A stretch of DNA of 64,000 bases from Eubacteriales bacterium. Lineage in GTDB: Bacteria > Bacillota > Clostridia > Lachnospirales > Lachnospiraceae. Below the pieces are notes generated by a model. The model ran no database searches, had not been told where the DNA came from, and saw only the letters and a list, made by a program, of their open reading frames with translations. This document shows, piece by piece, positions 28,390 to 37,132 of this stretch (position 1 is the first letter of the stretch; every line of letters starts with the position of its first letter). The translations under genes and the position numbers were made by a program. The stretch spans positions 68,965 to 132,964 of the forward strand of contig JAUNPK010000001.1 of the NCBI GenBank assembly GCA_030536855.1, in the 5' to 3' direction.

Positions 28390-29670
28390 TTATCCAACCA
28401 CCTCTCTGTATAAATCCTTCTCATAAAATACATTTTTAATTTTCATATTTTTTAATGTATCCATTACTTGAGACGCATATTTTGTACTAACAGCAACTAT
28501 AAATCCTGCTTCATCCGGATTTTCTATATCAGCTATATTATAAATACTTTCATCTACAAATTCTAACGGATTATCAGAAATATTAGAAACAGCAAATCCT
28601 TGATAATTCAAACCCAATTCCTTTAAAAATATTGCATATGCATGTCCATACTGACCTGCTCCATATATATATATTCTCTCTTTTTTTTTGCAAAACCTCA
28701 TCAATTTATTTATCATACACTTTCTATTTTTCTTTTTAAAATATATATTAATAATCCAATTAGGCGATAGTGCTATGATTTTTAAAATGCTATTTTTAAC
28801 AGGGCATACTTTATGTAACCTATTACGATATTTCTTATATATTTTATAATTATACACCCCCTGTTCCTTAAGCAATACTATATCCTCCACATTTCTAAGC
28901 ATAACATATTGTCCATGTTTTAGTATTGCTTCACTTTTATATTTATAACATTCTGGTAAACATTCAATTGTATCAACCCACGCTTCGCAGAATATAAAAA
29001 ATGCATCATCATACCATCCCGATTTACGTTTATAGTATGAACTCTTAAAATATTTATTATCCACACTAATATGAAGAGCTTTAAACGATTTTAATTCACA
29101 AATTTTAGTAAAATAAAAACTGACATGTGAAAAATTAATTAAATTATGTTTACTATAAGTCTTTTCATAATAATCCCAATCTACATCTTTCAGCATTGTA
29201 TGGTAATTAAGAATCGCTGAACCAAATAAAGTTAATTCCCAAGCACAATCTTTTAAGTATTCATTATAATCTGTATATTCTCTGTTACCTATTTTTCCAT
29301 AATCTCTACAATTCATCTGAATAATATCATATTTCAAATCGAGTTTTGTTAATAAATTTTCTATAGCAATCTTTGCATACTGTATTGCATCCCCGCAAAC
29401 CCATATAAAGTCATATGTTTTTTTTAATCCATAACCTGAATATATTTTATATACCTTAATATTCGATGGTATATCTTGAGACATACGAACATAATATATG
29501 TTGTCTTTTTTACATCTTTTTACAATTTCTTCTGTTTCCGAATCAGGACTTGAATCATAATAATATATATCTATTCCGGCATATAAATAATATGATGCAC
29601 ATGTATTTAAGAAATCTTCCACAACACGTGGTCTTTTATATGTTGGTATACACAAAGCAATATTGTTCAT
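28390..29670 (-). CDS. Family 2-like glycosyltransferase with C-terminal Rossmann module
   Basis: A 426-residue protein that begins MNNIALCIPTYKRPRVVEDF and continues with IYYYDSSPDSETEEIVKRC, the GT2 nucleotide-binding half. The usual DXD is replaced by WVCGDAIQY. The C-terminal part (IYIYGAGQYGHAYAIFLKEL) is the shared Rossmann module. It is a full-length relative of the protein at 30187-31446 and of the pseudogene at 15422-16206. AT-rich, in a run of minus-strand GT genes. Acceptor unknown. Confidence 0.82.
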   Translation of the reverse strand: MNNIALCIPTYKRPRVVEDFLNTCASYYLYAGIDIYYYDSSPDSETEEIVKRCKKDNIYYVRMSQDIPSNIKVYKIYSGYGLKKTYDFIWVCGDAIQYAKIAIENLLTKLDLKYDIIQMNCRDYGKIGNREYTDYNEYLKDCAWELTLFGSAILNYHTMLKDVDWDYYEKTYSKHNLINFSHVSFYFTKICELKSFKALHISVDNKYFKSSYYKRKSGWYDDAFFIFCEAWVDTIECLPECYKYKSEAILKHGQYVMLRNVEDIVLLKEQGVYNYKIYKKYRNRLHKVCPVKNSILKIIALSPNWIINIYFKKKNRKCMINKLMRFCKKKERIYIYGAGQYGHAYAIFLKELGLNYQGFAVSNISDNPLEFVDESIYNIADIENPDEAGFIVAVSTKYASQVMDTLKNMKIKNVFYEKDLYREVVG

Positions 29671-29715
29671 TTTTTAATCCTTTCTGCGGAAGGGACCAAT
29701 AATTCACTACAATAA

Positions 29716-30149
29716 TCATAGTAAAATTTCCCCAAATACTTTCCATATATATTCCTGCACATACTGTTCATAACTAATTGGTTGTCTATCATGATAGCAA
29801 TAATCAATATTATATAATCTTATTTTTTCTTTTTTCCATGTCATTCCTAATGCATGTTTTACCTGAGGTAGAATAAATATTTCCATTGCGCATCCCATAT
29901 GATATACTTTCTCATAGTTTATATCCTTAATATTTAATAGTTCTAATAATTGTTTACATATTCTATTTAGTAATATATCATTCGGATGATATATATCTTC
30001 AAATAACATTGTAGCACCATTTATATTCTTATATATTTTGCTTCCTATATTAGGATATTTAGATATTTAGATATTCTGTCAATTTCAAACAAAGCATTCT
30101 CCAACCAAATACCTTTCCCCCAAATAACCACATTTTCTATGCATCTCAT
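29716..30149 (-). pseudogene. Decayed gene, two frames, identity unknown
   Basis: ATG 30149 opens a 34-codon frame (RCIENVVIWGKGIWLENALF) that stops at 30045. From 30020 to 29716 a second frame continues with INGATMLFEDIYHPNDILLN and ends ...YIWKVFGEILL, with its first ATG at 30009. The first piece resembles the start of a nucleotide-binding Rossmann segment. I cannot name the original product. A frameshift near the ATATCTAAATATCTAAATAT repeat (about 30052-30073) is the simplest explanation, although two short genes are possible. Confidence 0.5.
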
Positions 30150-30186
30150 AATATCTATTTTCCCCTTATTTATTACATTTTTATTA

Positions 30187-31446
30187 CTAAAAATCTCCCG
30201 ACTCAATGAATTTTATATTTTTCTTTGTTTTTATGTTACCTAAAAATTCCTTAACTTCATCCATACCATGCCTAGATACTGCAATTATAATAAAACAATT
30301 ATTATTTATCATATAATCTTCCGCTACATATACTTTATGTTTACATAATATATCCGGATTATCTTTCATTGTTTTAACTATGAATCCATCATAGTCTACA
30401 TTTGCTTTTATAAATTTTTCTGCACACTCTACAGCAAATTTACCAGCGCCATATATTACGACTTTATTTCCTTTTTTATATTCTCTCTTAACAATGTTTT
30501 TTATTTTTATATTATAAATAAACTCAGATATTCTATATGGTAATATAGAAATAAGTAGAAAAATAAATGTATCTCTGATATGAAACATTCTAAATAACCA
30601 TTTAACATATCTTAAACATACAATCAAATTGTAATTCTTTTCTTTTCTCATCTTTATTAATTTATATTGCGTTATTTCTGTTTTTCCTGGACTTCTTAAT
30701 GTTATTTTTTTGGCTTTCCTACTGTATTTTGAAGATTGGGACAATATTATGCTACCCCAACATTCCGTTGTAATTCTCATAGTATCATAATCCCATGATC
30801 GCTTTTCACATCTTGTATAGTCATAAAAAAATTCATGCGGTACACATAGCAATACGCACCGCGGGTTGTTTATCTGTGATATTCTTTCCAGATAGTAACC
30901 TACATGTGCATAATTCATGACTTTTTTTCTTAAATATTTACCATTAATATATCTCCAGTTTGTTCCTTTAATAACTTTAGTAATTGAAATAATTGCCGTT
31001 CCGAATCTATTTAATATCCATGCATTTTTCACCATAAATTCATCCATATCTAATATAATCTGACTAGAAGATTTACTGGAATGTAGATTTATTACATAGA
31101 AATCTGCCTTTTGATTCAATGAATCCAATATTAACTGAAATGCTTCTTCTTTAATTTCCGTATGATCGTGCGTCATCCATATATACTCGTAATCTGATTC
31201 TTCAAATTGTTGATAAATCAGAAACACCTTTTCAGCCGATGACAAATGAGAATCCATCCTTATATAATTAATTTTCGTTGAATTTGAATACTTTGCAACA
31301 ATCTTTTGCGTAAAATCATCATCACTTGAATCAAATATATACAAATCAATATCATAATTATTTATTATATCTATTTCACTATTCAAAAATCTCTCAATAA
31401 TGTCCGCCCTCTTATATGTTGGTACGCATAATGCTAGATTTTTCAT
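30187..31446 (-). CDS. Family 2-like glycosyltransferase with C-terminal Rossmann module
   Basis: A 419-residue relative of the protein at 28390-29670. The N-terminal half is MKNLALCVPTYKRADIIERF, DLYIFDSSDDDFTQKIVAKY and WMTHDHTEIKEEA. The C-terminal module is VVIYGAGKFAVECAEKFIKA. Between them lie WILNRFGTAIISITKVIKG and a lysine-rich hydrophobic part (DTFIFLLISILPYRISEFIY) that could touch the membrane. Very AT-rich. It is the first gene of the AT-rich block, immediately next to the IS scar. Confidence 0.82.
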   Translation of the reverse strand: MKNLALCVPTYKRADIIERFLNSEIDIINNYDIDLYIFDSSDDDFTQKIVAKYSNSTKINYIRMDSHLSSAEKVFLIYQQFEESDYEYIWMTHDHTEIKEEAFQLILDSLNQKADFYVINLHSSKSSSQIILDMDEFMVKNAWILNRFGTAIISITKVIKGTNWRYINGKYLRKKVMNYAHVGYYLERISQINNPRCVLLCVPHEFFYDYTRCEKRSWDYDTMRITTECWGSIILSQSSKYSRKAKKITLRSPGKTEITQYKLIKMRKEKNYNLIVCLRYVKWLFRMFHIRDTFIFLLISILPYRISEFIYNIKIKNIVKREYKKGNKVVIYGAGKFAVECAEKFIKANVDYDGFIVKTMKDNPDILCKHKVYVAEDYMINNNCFIIIAVSRHGMDEVKEFLGNIKTKKNIKFIESGDF

Positions 31447-31556
31447 TTAGTACATTCTCCTATCTAAAATATTTAGTGTTAACATCTAATTAGCGTAACT
31501 TAAAATGAAACATTCCTCACAACCCTTGATATAATAACCTTTTGGAGTGACTCATT

Positions 31557-31661
31557 ATGTCCCGCAAGAAAACACATTACAGCAAACAGTTCAAGTTGGA
31601 TGCTATCAACTATCGGAAAGAGCACCCTGTTCTGACCCATGTTGAATGTGACAAGAACCTC
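31557..31661 (+). mobile_element. 5' remnant of an IS3-type transposase gene
   Basis: From ATG 31557 the frame reads SRKKTHYSKQFKLDAINYRK and EHPVLTHVECDKNL, the N-terminal helix-turn-helix start of IS3-family OrfA proteins. The match stops at about base 31661 and the frame then runs into unrelated AT-rich sequence, ending at a TGA at 31719-31721. The rest of the element is missing. No intact terminal repeats were found. Confidence 0.75.
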
Positions 31662-31676
31662 TTATTTTATTTTGTA

Positions 31677-31745
31677 CTATATCTTAACACAGAACCTATT
31701 ATATACTGGTATCATTGACACCTTTATACTGTTGTTTAAATTCAT
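31677..31745 (-). pseudogene. 5' stub of a family 2 glycosyltransferase gene
   Basis: A GAGGTG ribosome site is followed by ATG 31745 and NLNNSIKVSMIPVYNRF, the signature start of a GT2 (the usual VSxIIPVYNR). After about 16 codons the frame runs into the IS-scar sequence and stops at 31677. It is best read as the cut 5' end of a lost gene. Confidence 0.55.
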
Positions 31746-31828
31746 AATTCACCTCATATTCACTACAAGAAATGGTAAGTATTCTATTATGTAGTATCGG
31801 ATAAAATAAGGCATTAATTAACATATAA

Positions 31829-32224
31829 TTCAATCTTATTGCTGTTTTTATGACAACATTGCTGTTCTTTTCTATAAGTGTTTTCCTTGGTTCAGTTTTA
31901 AACAAATGTTACAGAAAACGTATAATAAATTTACTATATGGGTTGATGGTTTTGCTCACAGTTCTTCCCAATATGATTAACGGACTGCTTTCCTTTATCC
32001 TTGGATTGATATCATCCACAGGAAGCCAGCTTACCGTTGCCAACCCACTTACTGATATATTCCTTATGATACGTCGTTACATTCCTCTTTACTACAGTAA
32101 TCCCTGGGTAACCCAGCATTACGGGATAAGTAAATACATACTGATTATTCAGGTTATGATTTCCATTATTTTATTGGGAGTTTCAGCTATTGTATATTCA
32201 AGAAAAAATCTGGTTGTGGATTAA
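31829..32224 (+). pseudogene. C-terminal fragment of an ABC-2-type transporter permease
   Basis: The frame 31829-32224 encodes at least three membrane segments (VFMTTLLFFSISVFLGSVL, IINLLYGLMVLLTVLPNMIN, ILIIQVMISIILLGVSAIVY) and a basic end (SRKNLVVD). This looks like the C-terminal end of an ABC-2 permease without its start; an in-frame TAA directly precedes the coding-like part. No ribosome site serves ATG 31850. It is probably truncated by the same event that left the IS fragment. Confidence 0.55.
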
Positions 32225-32236
32225 AACACAACCAGA
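32203..32236 (-). terminator. Terminator of the LicD gene at 32279
   Basis: TCTGGTTGTG / CACAACCAGA arms with an 8-base loop, followed on the minus strand by TTTTTT. It lies within the 3' end of the plus-strand permease fragment. Confidence 0.8.
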
Positions 32237-32278
32237 TTACTTGTATTGCCAAACATGCTTAAAACTTTGCAATTTCTT

Positions 32279-33085
32279 TCATACCTTCAAATCGCTCACA
32301 GGATGTACTTTCCTTTTTTCCACTGGTGGCAGTTCCATATAATTTCCAAACTTGAAACTCAGGTAACTGTCATAGTCTTTAATACCTTGGAATGTTACAC
32401 CTTCAAATACTGTATCAACGCTGTTTTCATACCAGTTCCTGTAATATCCGTATTCGCTGTTAGGGGTTGGGAAAAGAAGAATCCTTACCATCCTTGTTTT
32501 CTTACCATAAGCTCTCTTTATCATTCTGTGATAATATTTTAAAATATCTTTTTCTGGTATCTTATCTAAAACTGAATATACTTTTCTTTTCACAGCACTT
32601 TTGTCTGCTATTTTCCCCACTTTAGACCATAATATTTTCCTGACACAGAAACACTCAAAATTATTAATACTCCTTAAGAAATAATTATCCGGTACTGAAT
32701 CCAGTGGAAAAACATCAATAAATATTCCTTGAAAATATGGCATATGCTCCTGAAACTCTCTTAAGAAAAGGGTACCTTTTCTTCTTAATTTACCATATCC
32801 CCACCTGTAGCCTCTAGTTCGTCTGTCATCCTGAAATTCAAATCTTGACGTGTCCAGCTCTGTCTTACATGCTTTTCTGAACTTCTCATACTCTTCTCTT
32901 AACATTGCTACATCTGCATCATCATCCCATGGAATATATCCACCATGCCTGATTGCTCCTAGGAGTGTCCCTGCAATTATGTTGTAATGTATATTACACT
33001 TCTTACATATTCGGTCCACTTCTTCAAGCATCTCAAGCTGAACCATCTGTATTTTTCTAAGCATTTCATTATTTATTTCCAGCAT
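32279..33085 (-). CDS. LicD-family phosphotransferase (copy 1)
   Basis: A 268-residue LicD-type enzyme. Its defining N-terminal motif is IAGTLLGAIRHGGYIPWDDD with ADVAML following (residues about 38-65). LicD proteins transfer phosphocholine or, in relatives, polyol-phosphate from a CDP donor to sugars of surface glycans. GGTGGA precedes the ATG, and a strong terminator follows. It is the shortest of three LicD proteins here and lacks the MKR(A/C)WAAQLEVL N-terminus shared by the other two. Substrate unknown. Confidence 0.85.
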   Translation of the reverse strand: MLEINNEMLRKIQMVQLEMLEEVDRICKKCNIHYNIIAGTLLGAIRHGGYIPWDDDADVAMLREEYEKFRKACKTELDTSRFEFQDDRRTRGYRWGYGKLRRKGTLFLREFQEHMPYFQGIFIDVFPLDSVPDNYFLRSINNFECFCVRKILWSKVGKIADKSAVKRKVYSVLDKIPEKDILKYYHRMIKRAYGKKTRMVRILLFPTPNSEYGYYRNWYENSVDTVFEGVTFQGIKDYDSYLSFKFGNYMELPPVEKRKVHPVSDLKV

Positions 33086-33122
33086 TTATCCACCATTCTT
33101 TCTATGCAAATATGCAAAATCA

Positions 33123-33143
33123 GCCCTGCACGAATTGCAGGGC
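33123..33143 (-). terminator. Hairpin 3' of the Rpn-type pseudogene
   Basis: GCCCTGCA / TGCAGGGC with a 5-base loop; the minus strand continues TGATTTTG. A plausible terminator between the pseudogene and the LicD gene. Confidence 0.55.
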
Positions 33144-33157
33144 TTCAATCTATATCA

Positions 33158-33789
33158 TCATAAGTGTGAAACTTTCGTCATAATCTCATCCATATCGTAA
33201 TCCGGAGCAGCGGTAATAACTGCATCATACAGGGGTCTGACAGTTTCAACTTCTTCATCGTAATCATACACGCTCACATCGATTACCTCCTCCCTGTGTT
33301 CAAAGAAGAAATCTGATAAGATACCACTGGCAATACACTCATCAACAGCCTCTGTTACAGCTGTTCGGATATTCTTATTCTCTGAACATTTCTTCTCATT
33401 GACCTTATTAACGAATGTCATGTAATCCCGGAGACTGTGGCACTTATTTAGGATTGCAGGAACTTTTCTTCTTTTTGGATCAAATGAGCTTCCATCATCC
33501 CATCCCTTCCGTTATAGAAAGTGACGAAATGTGGCACAGGAATCTTTAGCATGGTACGCCTGTGTAACTCGCTATTAGGATACATTTCCCTGTACACATC
33601 TGAAACATAATGTAAGAATCTCAACGGCATATTGGGATTCTTAGAAGCCTGCTGTTCAAACATATACAAATCCTGTCCGAACACAAATGAAGCGTCATTC
33701 TTATACTTCATATACACTCCACCTTGAAGTGTTGTAACAGCAAGGTTATCTACTGATATCATAATACCATTCCACGTCCCACAAAACAA
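33158..33789 (-). pseudogene. Broken Rpn-family (PD-(D/E)XK nuclease/transposase-like) gene
   Basis: Two frames of one gene. The first (to 33448) has SVDNLAVTTLQGGVYMKYKN, DLYMFEQQASKNPNMPLRFL and RRTMLKIPVPHFVTFYNG, typical of Lachnospiraceae Rpn/PDDEXK proteins. It starts without a good start codon. The second frame resumes with LNKCHSLRDYMTFVNKVNEK and TVDECIASGILSDFF-like sequence (here AVDECIASGILSDFFFE), down to 33158. A frameshift and a deletion separate them, and both ends look truncated. Intact family members are linked to DNA cleavage and recombination. Confidence 0.75.
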
Positions 33790-33818
33790 GCTTACAACAA
33801 TTTCTTCCTTTTGTTGTT

Positions 33819-34748
33819 CTATTTTTCTTCTATCTCCCCTGCCAGATACGCCCCTATGTCGTGAATCATTTTAAGTACCGCATCTGACATTTCCATTGGA
33901 AAACTGTTCATTGTGGGATATGTTTCAAAACTAAGAGTCCCTTTAAATCCCGTTTCCTTAAGGCCCCGTATGATTCCATTCCAATCAAGGCCCTCATCTT
34001 CTTTATCCCCAAATGAAAAAGGCATCTGATGAAGGTCTCCCGCTGCATCATTTTCATGAAGATGGAGTATTTTAAGCCTGCTGCCCATTTTTTTAATAAA
34101 GTCATAGGGTTCCCTTTTTACAAGCTGAAGATGTCCTACATCAAGACAAAAGCCAAAAAGCTCCTCCCCTGCGTATTCATTTAGTGTATCTATATACCAT
34201 ACCGCATCCTCCGGGTCTGCACACACACCTTCCGTCAGCCTTCGTCCTACGCTTTCATAAAGATTTTCAAAGCATATACCCACCTTACACTGCTTTAGCA
34301 TTGGCACCAGCAGTTTAAAATATTCTATATTCTCTTTTCTTTCTCTTTCCCGTCCGTATATATACTGCATTTTAAAGGGATGAACCACCATCCACGGTAC
34401 CCCTAATGTCTCTGCAATAACTATACTCTTGGGGATGACAACCGTCTGCATATAGTTATTCTGTTCCCATCTGCCCTCAACTCTCACCGGGTAAGGTGCG
34501 TGCATCTGTGACGCTTTTATCCCATACTTATCCATAGCAGATTTATATTGTAAAAAATACATAATCATCTCGTTAAGTTCACTGTCAAAGAAGGGATTTA
34601 CCTTTCCGTCATAAAGGTCCGAATTTTTCAAAAAACAATCGATATTTATATCCACCCTGGTAAATCCGGCATCATGTATTTTCCTAAATCCTTTATCTAT
34701 ATCCATCTCCGGCAGAATGCCCTTTGTCTGAACGCCTATTTCCAACAT
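33819..34748 (-). CDS. Sugar-phosphate isomerase/epimerase-like TIM barrel
   Basis: A 309-residue protein of the xylose isomerase-like (AP endonuclease 2) superfamily. Expected metal-site segments are in order: GICFENLYE, GFCLDVGHLQL and LHLHENDAAGDLHQMPF, with a final GTLSFETYP strand. Related enzymes interconvert keto and aldo sugars or inositol derivatives. It follows a second, partly degenerate barrel by 12 bases in the same operon. It may supply a modified sugar or polyol for the island. Substrate not predictable. Confidence 0.82.
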   Translation of the reverse strand: MLEIGVQTKGILPEMDIDKGFRKIHDAGFTRVDINIDCFLKNSDLYDGKVNPFFDSELNEMIMYFLQYKSAMDKYGIKASQMHAPYPVRVEGRWEQNNYMQTVVIPKSIVIAETLGVPWMVVHPFKMQYIYGRERERKENIEYFKLLVPMLKQCKVGICFENLYESVGRRLTEGVCADPEDAVWYIDTLNEYAGEELFGFCLDVGHLQLVKREPYDFIKKMGSRLKILHLHENDAAGDLHQMPFSFGDKEDEGLDWNGIIRGLKETGFKGTLSFETYPTMNSFPMEMSDAVLKMIHDIGAYLAGEIEEK

Positions 34749-34760
34749 ATCCTGTCCTCC

Positions 34761-35855
34761 CTATATGTAATATGTGTCTCTGAATCTGTTGTACTCAACT
34801 CCCATGTTATCAAGCTGGCTTCCTATAATTAAATAATTCATATTACATATAAATACATTTCTCTTGTCAGCATCAATCTTTAATATGTCCTCCGGTGATT
34901 TTATATCAACACCAAGAACCTTCTTTCCCCATATATCCTTATTATTGTCCACCGCAAACGCAGGAGGATATTTCTTCCCCCATCTGTCAAGATAATGCTT
35001 TAACATCCGACCTGCTCCAAACAGGATAATCTCTCTGTCCGGTTTATTCAATAATTCCTCAAATCTGAACTGTTCTTCCCATGTATGGTACATAGCCATC
35101 ATCATTTCGCAAAGTGTCTTATGAAGCGGTTCAGGCATTCTCTTATATACCCCGGTTATATCAAATGTGATAAACCCATCAAACCCACTGTCAACCATAG
35201 TACCTATTGTACCGTACCAGTCTGTGGAATTCTCCCCTCTTCCCACGGTAAATGTATAAGGAATCTGGTGAACATCCCTGAAGCCATCATTATCATTAAC
35301 ATGCATAACTCTTATTTTGCCTGATGCCATAGATATGGCATCCTTTATGTTCATGGCCAGAAGATTGATATAGCCTGTATTAAGGCATATTCCTGTTCTG
35401 TTCAATCCTATAATTCCATCCAGTTCCTCACAGATTCTTACAAGATTCTTCATTTCGGAATATTCATTGTGATAATACCTGTCCTGTATTTTTCTATAAC
35501 CATTCTCTATAAGAATGTTGACACTGCTTTCACAGACTGCATTTTTACATTCTGTCATCAGCTCCATTAATGTATCCTTGCTTCCTGCACCTTTGGTTTC
35601 CAGTATTATGTATTCGGCATAAACTTCCTCTGCCAAAGATAATGTTTCCTTTAAAAGGCTGCCATCCAGCCTGTTCAAATCAATCACAAGTCCGGAAATC
35701 TTAAACTCTTTATCACTGTTTATAATCTCATCAATAATATTTCTTTCTATCTTACCATTTTCCACTTTAAGCAGTAATTCCAGATATTCAAATCCACCTT
35801 CTGATACTGCGTTTATGGATATGTCTTTTGTTATCTGCATAACCGGCGTTAACAT
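34761..35855 (-). CDS. TIM-barrel isomerase-like protein with C-terminal Rossmann module
   Basis: A 364-residue protein. Residues 1-260 are a xylose isomerase-like barrel related to the next gene product: MHVNDNDGFRDVHQIPY matches LHLHENDAAGDLHQMPF. The metal-ligand segment reads CLNTGYINL where the neighbour has CLDVGHLQL, so the usual Asp and His are Asn and Tyr. Residues about 270-364 are the shared Rossmann module (IILFGAGRMLKHYLDRWGKK, AVDNNKDIWGK). It is first in its operon, behind a SigD-like promoter. It may be a non-catalytic partner or have a changed reaction. Confidence 0.78.
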   Translation of the reverse strand: MLTPVMQITKDISINAVSEGGFEYLELLLKVENGKIERNIIDEIINSDKEFKISGLVIDLNRLDGSLLKETLSLAEEVYAEYIILETKGAGSKDTLMELMTECKNAVCESSVNILIENGYRKIQDRYYHNEYSEMKNLVRICEELDGIIGLNRTGICLNTGYINLLAMNIKDAISMASGKIRVMHVNDNDGFRDVHQIPYTFTVGRGENSTDWYGTIGTMVDSGFDGFITFDITGVYKRMPEPLHKTLCEMMMAMYHTWEEQFRFEELLNKPDREIILFGAGRMLKHYLDRWGKKYPPAFAVDNNKDIWGKKVLGVDIKSPEDILKIDADKRNVFICNMNYLIIGSQLDNMGVEYNRFRDTYYI

Positions 35856-35961
35856 TATGAAAACCTCCCTGCTTCATACTTTCAGCAAATTGTATTTTCC
35901 TCAAATTATAATTCACTCACATACAATGCGTTTATATATACATAATACCATATACATATTT

Positions 35962-35989
35962 ATATCGTCTAAATCCTGAACTTTCTTTA
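35962..35989 (-). promoter_or_regulatory. SigD (sigma-28)-like promoter of the TIM-barrel operon
   Basis: Minus strand: TAAA (35986-35989), 16-base spacer, GACGATAT (35962-35969), one base off the NCCGATAT consensus, about 105 bases before the start at 35855. It lies in the 292-base divergent gap 35856-36147. Confidence 0.5.
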
Positions 35990-36058
35990 TGATGATGCGG
36001 CTAATTAAGAAAATGTTTCAAAAAATGTCATAAAAAGCTCTTTACTCCCCTTTACTAT

Positions 36059-36087
36059 TTGTATTTCTCATCATCTGATGTTACTAT
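36059..36087 (+). promoter_or_regulatory. Candidate vegetative promoter of the plus-strand LicD gene
   Basis: TTGTAT, 17-base spacer, TACTAT preceded by TGT (extended -10) on the plus strand, about 60 bases before the gene. Confidence 0.5.
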
Positions 36088-36147
36088 TTTAGCAGTATAA
36101 CAAATGTAAACATTCTGCGTCCATAAGTTTGCAGAATACTGAAAGGT

Positions 36148-37131
36148 ATGGTTATTAGTATGTTGGTATTTTCAGATGATTATTTCAAATCAGAGACAAG
36201 AGAAGGATTCTTTATTGAATCTAAGATGAAACGCGCCTGGGCCGCCCAGCTTGAAGTTCTTGAAGAAATAAGACATATCTGTGACAAACACAATATACGC
36301 TTCTTTGCTGACTGGGGCACTCTTCTTGGTGCAGTAAGACACAAAGGTTTCATTCCCTGGGATGACGACCTTGATATCGGCATGCTCCGTGACGACTATA
36401 CACGTTTTTTACAGATTGCCCCCTCCAAGCTTTCCAATTTCTATGAACTAAAGACTCTGTACAACGATCCTGCTCATGACAATGTGAAAGCAAGAGTCAT
36501 TACAGGAAGATATATGAATTTTGACCCGGGATATCTTGATAAGTTCCACAACTGTCCTTATGTTGTGGGAGTTGATATCTTTCCTATTGATTATATACCA
36601 AATGATGCCACCAAGTCACAGGAGCAGCTTGACCTTATCAATCTGCTTCTTACTGTTGCTTCCAGCATACCAAAAGAACCTCCTTACAGTCAGGAGGTTC
36701 TGGGACTTATTCAACAGATAGAACATTTATTTAATGTAAAATTTAACTATAACAACAATATGTTTCATGAACTTAAAAAGTTGCTTGATATAGTATCCGC
36801 CTCTTACGGCCCTGATGATTCACAGGAAGTATGCTCTATGATAGACCTTGCCGGTGGATGGGACTATCACGTGCCAATCTCGTGGTACAGCGATACTATT
36901 GAAATGGCCTTTGAAAACACTTCCATTCCCATTCCTAAAGGCTTTGACGGAATTCTTAAGATTAAGTATGGGGATGATTATATGACACCCCGCAATACAG
37001 CCGGCTCCCATGACTACCCTTTCTACGCCAAGCAGGAACAGGCTCTTAAGGAAGTCATTGAAAGAGAGTACGGAAGATGTATTTCAGATGATGAATTTAA
37101 CCATCTTTTGAAAGAATCAATTAAGCATTGA
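36148..37131 (+). CDS. LicD-family phosphotransferase (copy 2)
   Basis: A 327-residue LicD-type enzyme. After SETREGFFIESKMKRAWAAQ comes the catalytic motif FADWGTLLGAVRHKGFIPWD with DDLDIGML. It is a close paralogue of the LicD at 45642-46601 (same N-terminal KMKR(A/C)WAAQLEVL and C-terminal KYGDDYMTPR.G..HDYP(F/Y)Y blocks). The start is unsure: ATG 36148 has AAAGG too close, and ATG 36160 is the alternative. It stands alone on the plus strand and ends 1 base before the stop of the convergent oxidoreductase gene, with no terminator between. Confidence 0.85.
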   Translation: MVISMLVFSDDYFKSETREGFFIESKMKRAWAAQLEVLEEIRHICDKHNIRFFADWGTLLGAVRHKGFIPWDDDLDIGMLRDDYTRFLQIAPSKLSNFYELKTLYNDPAHDNVKARVITGRYMNFDPGYLDKFHNCPYVVGVDIFPIDYIPNDATKSQEQLDLINLLLTVASSIPKEPPYSQEVLGLIQQIEHLFNVKFNYNNNMFHELKKLLDIVSASYGPDDSQEVCSMIDLAGGWDYHVPISWYSDTIEMAFENTSIPIPKGFDGILKIKYGDDYMTPRNTAGSHDYPFYAKQEQALKEVIEREYGRCISDDEFNHLLKESIKH

Positions 37132-37132
37132 T

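Noticed and set aside
31699..31905. 68-codon minus-strand frame across the IS scar
   Set aside because: It spans junctions of unrelated fragments and overlaps the permease remnant; the GT2 stub in another frame has the better ribosome site.
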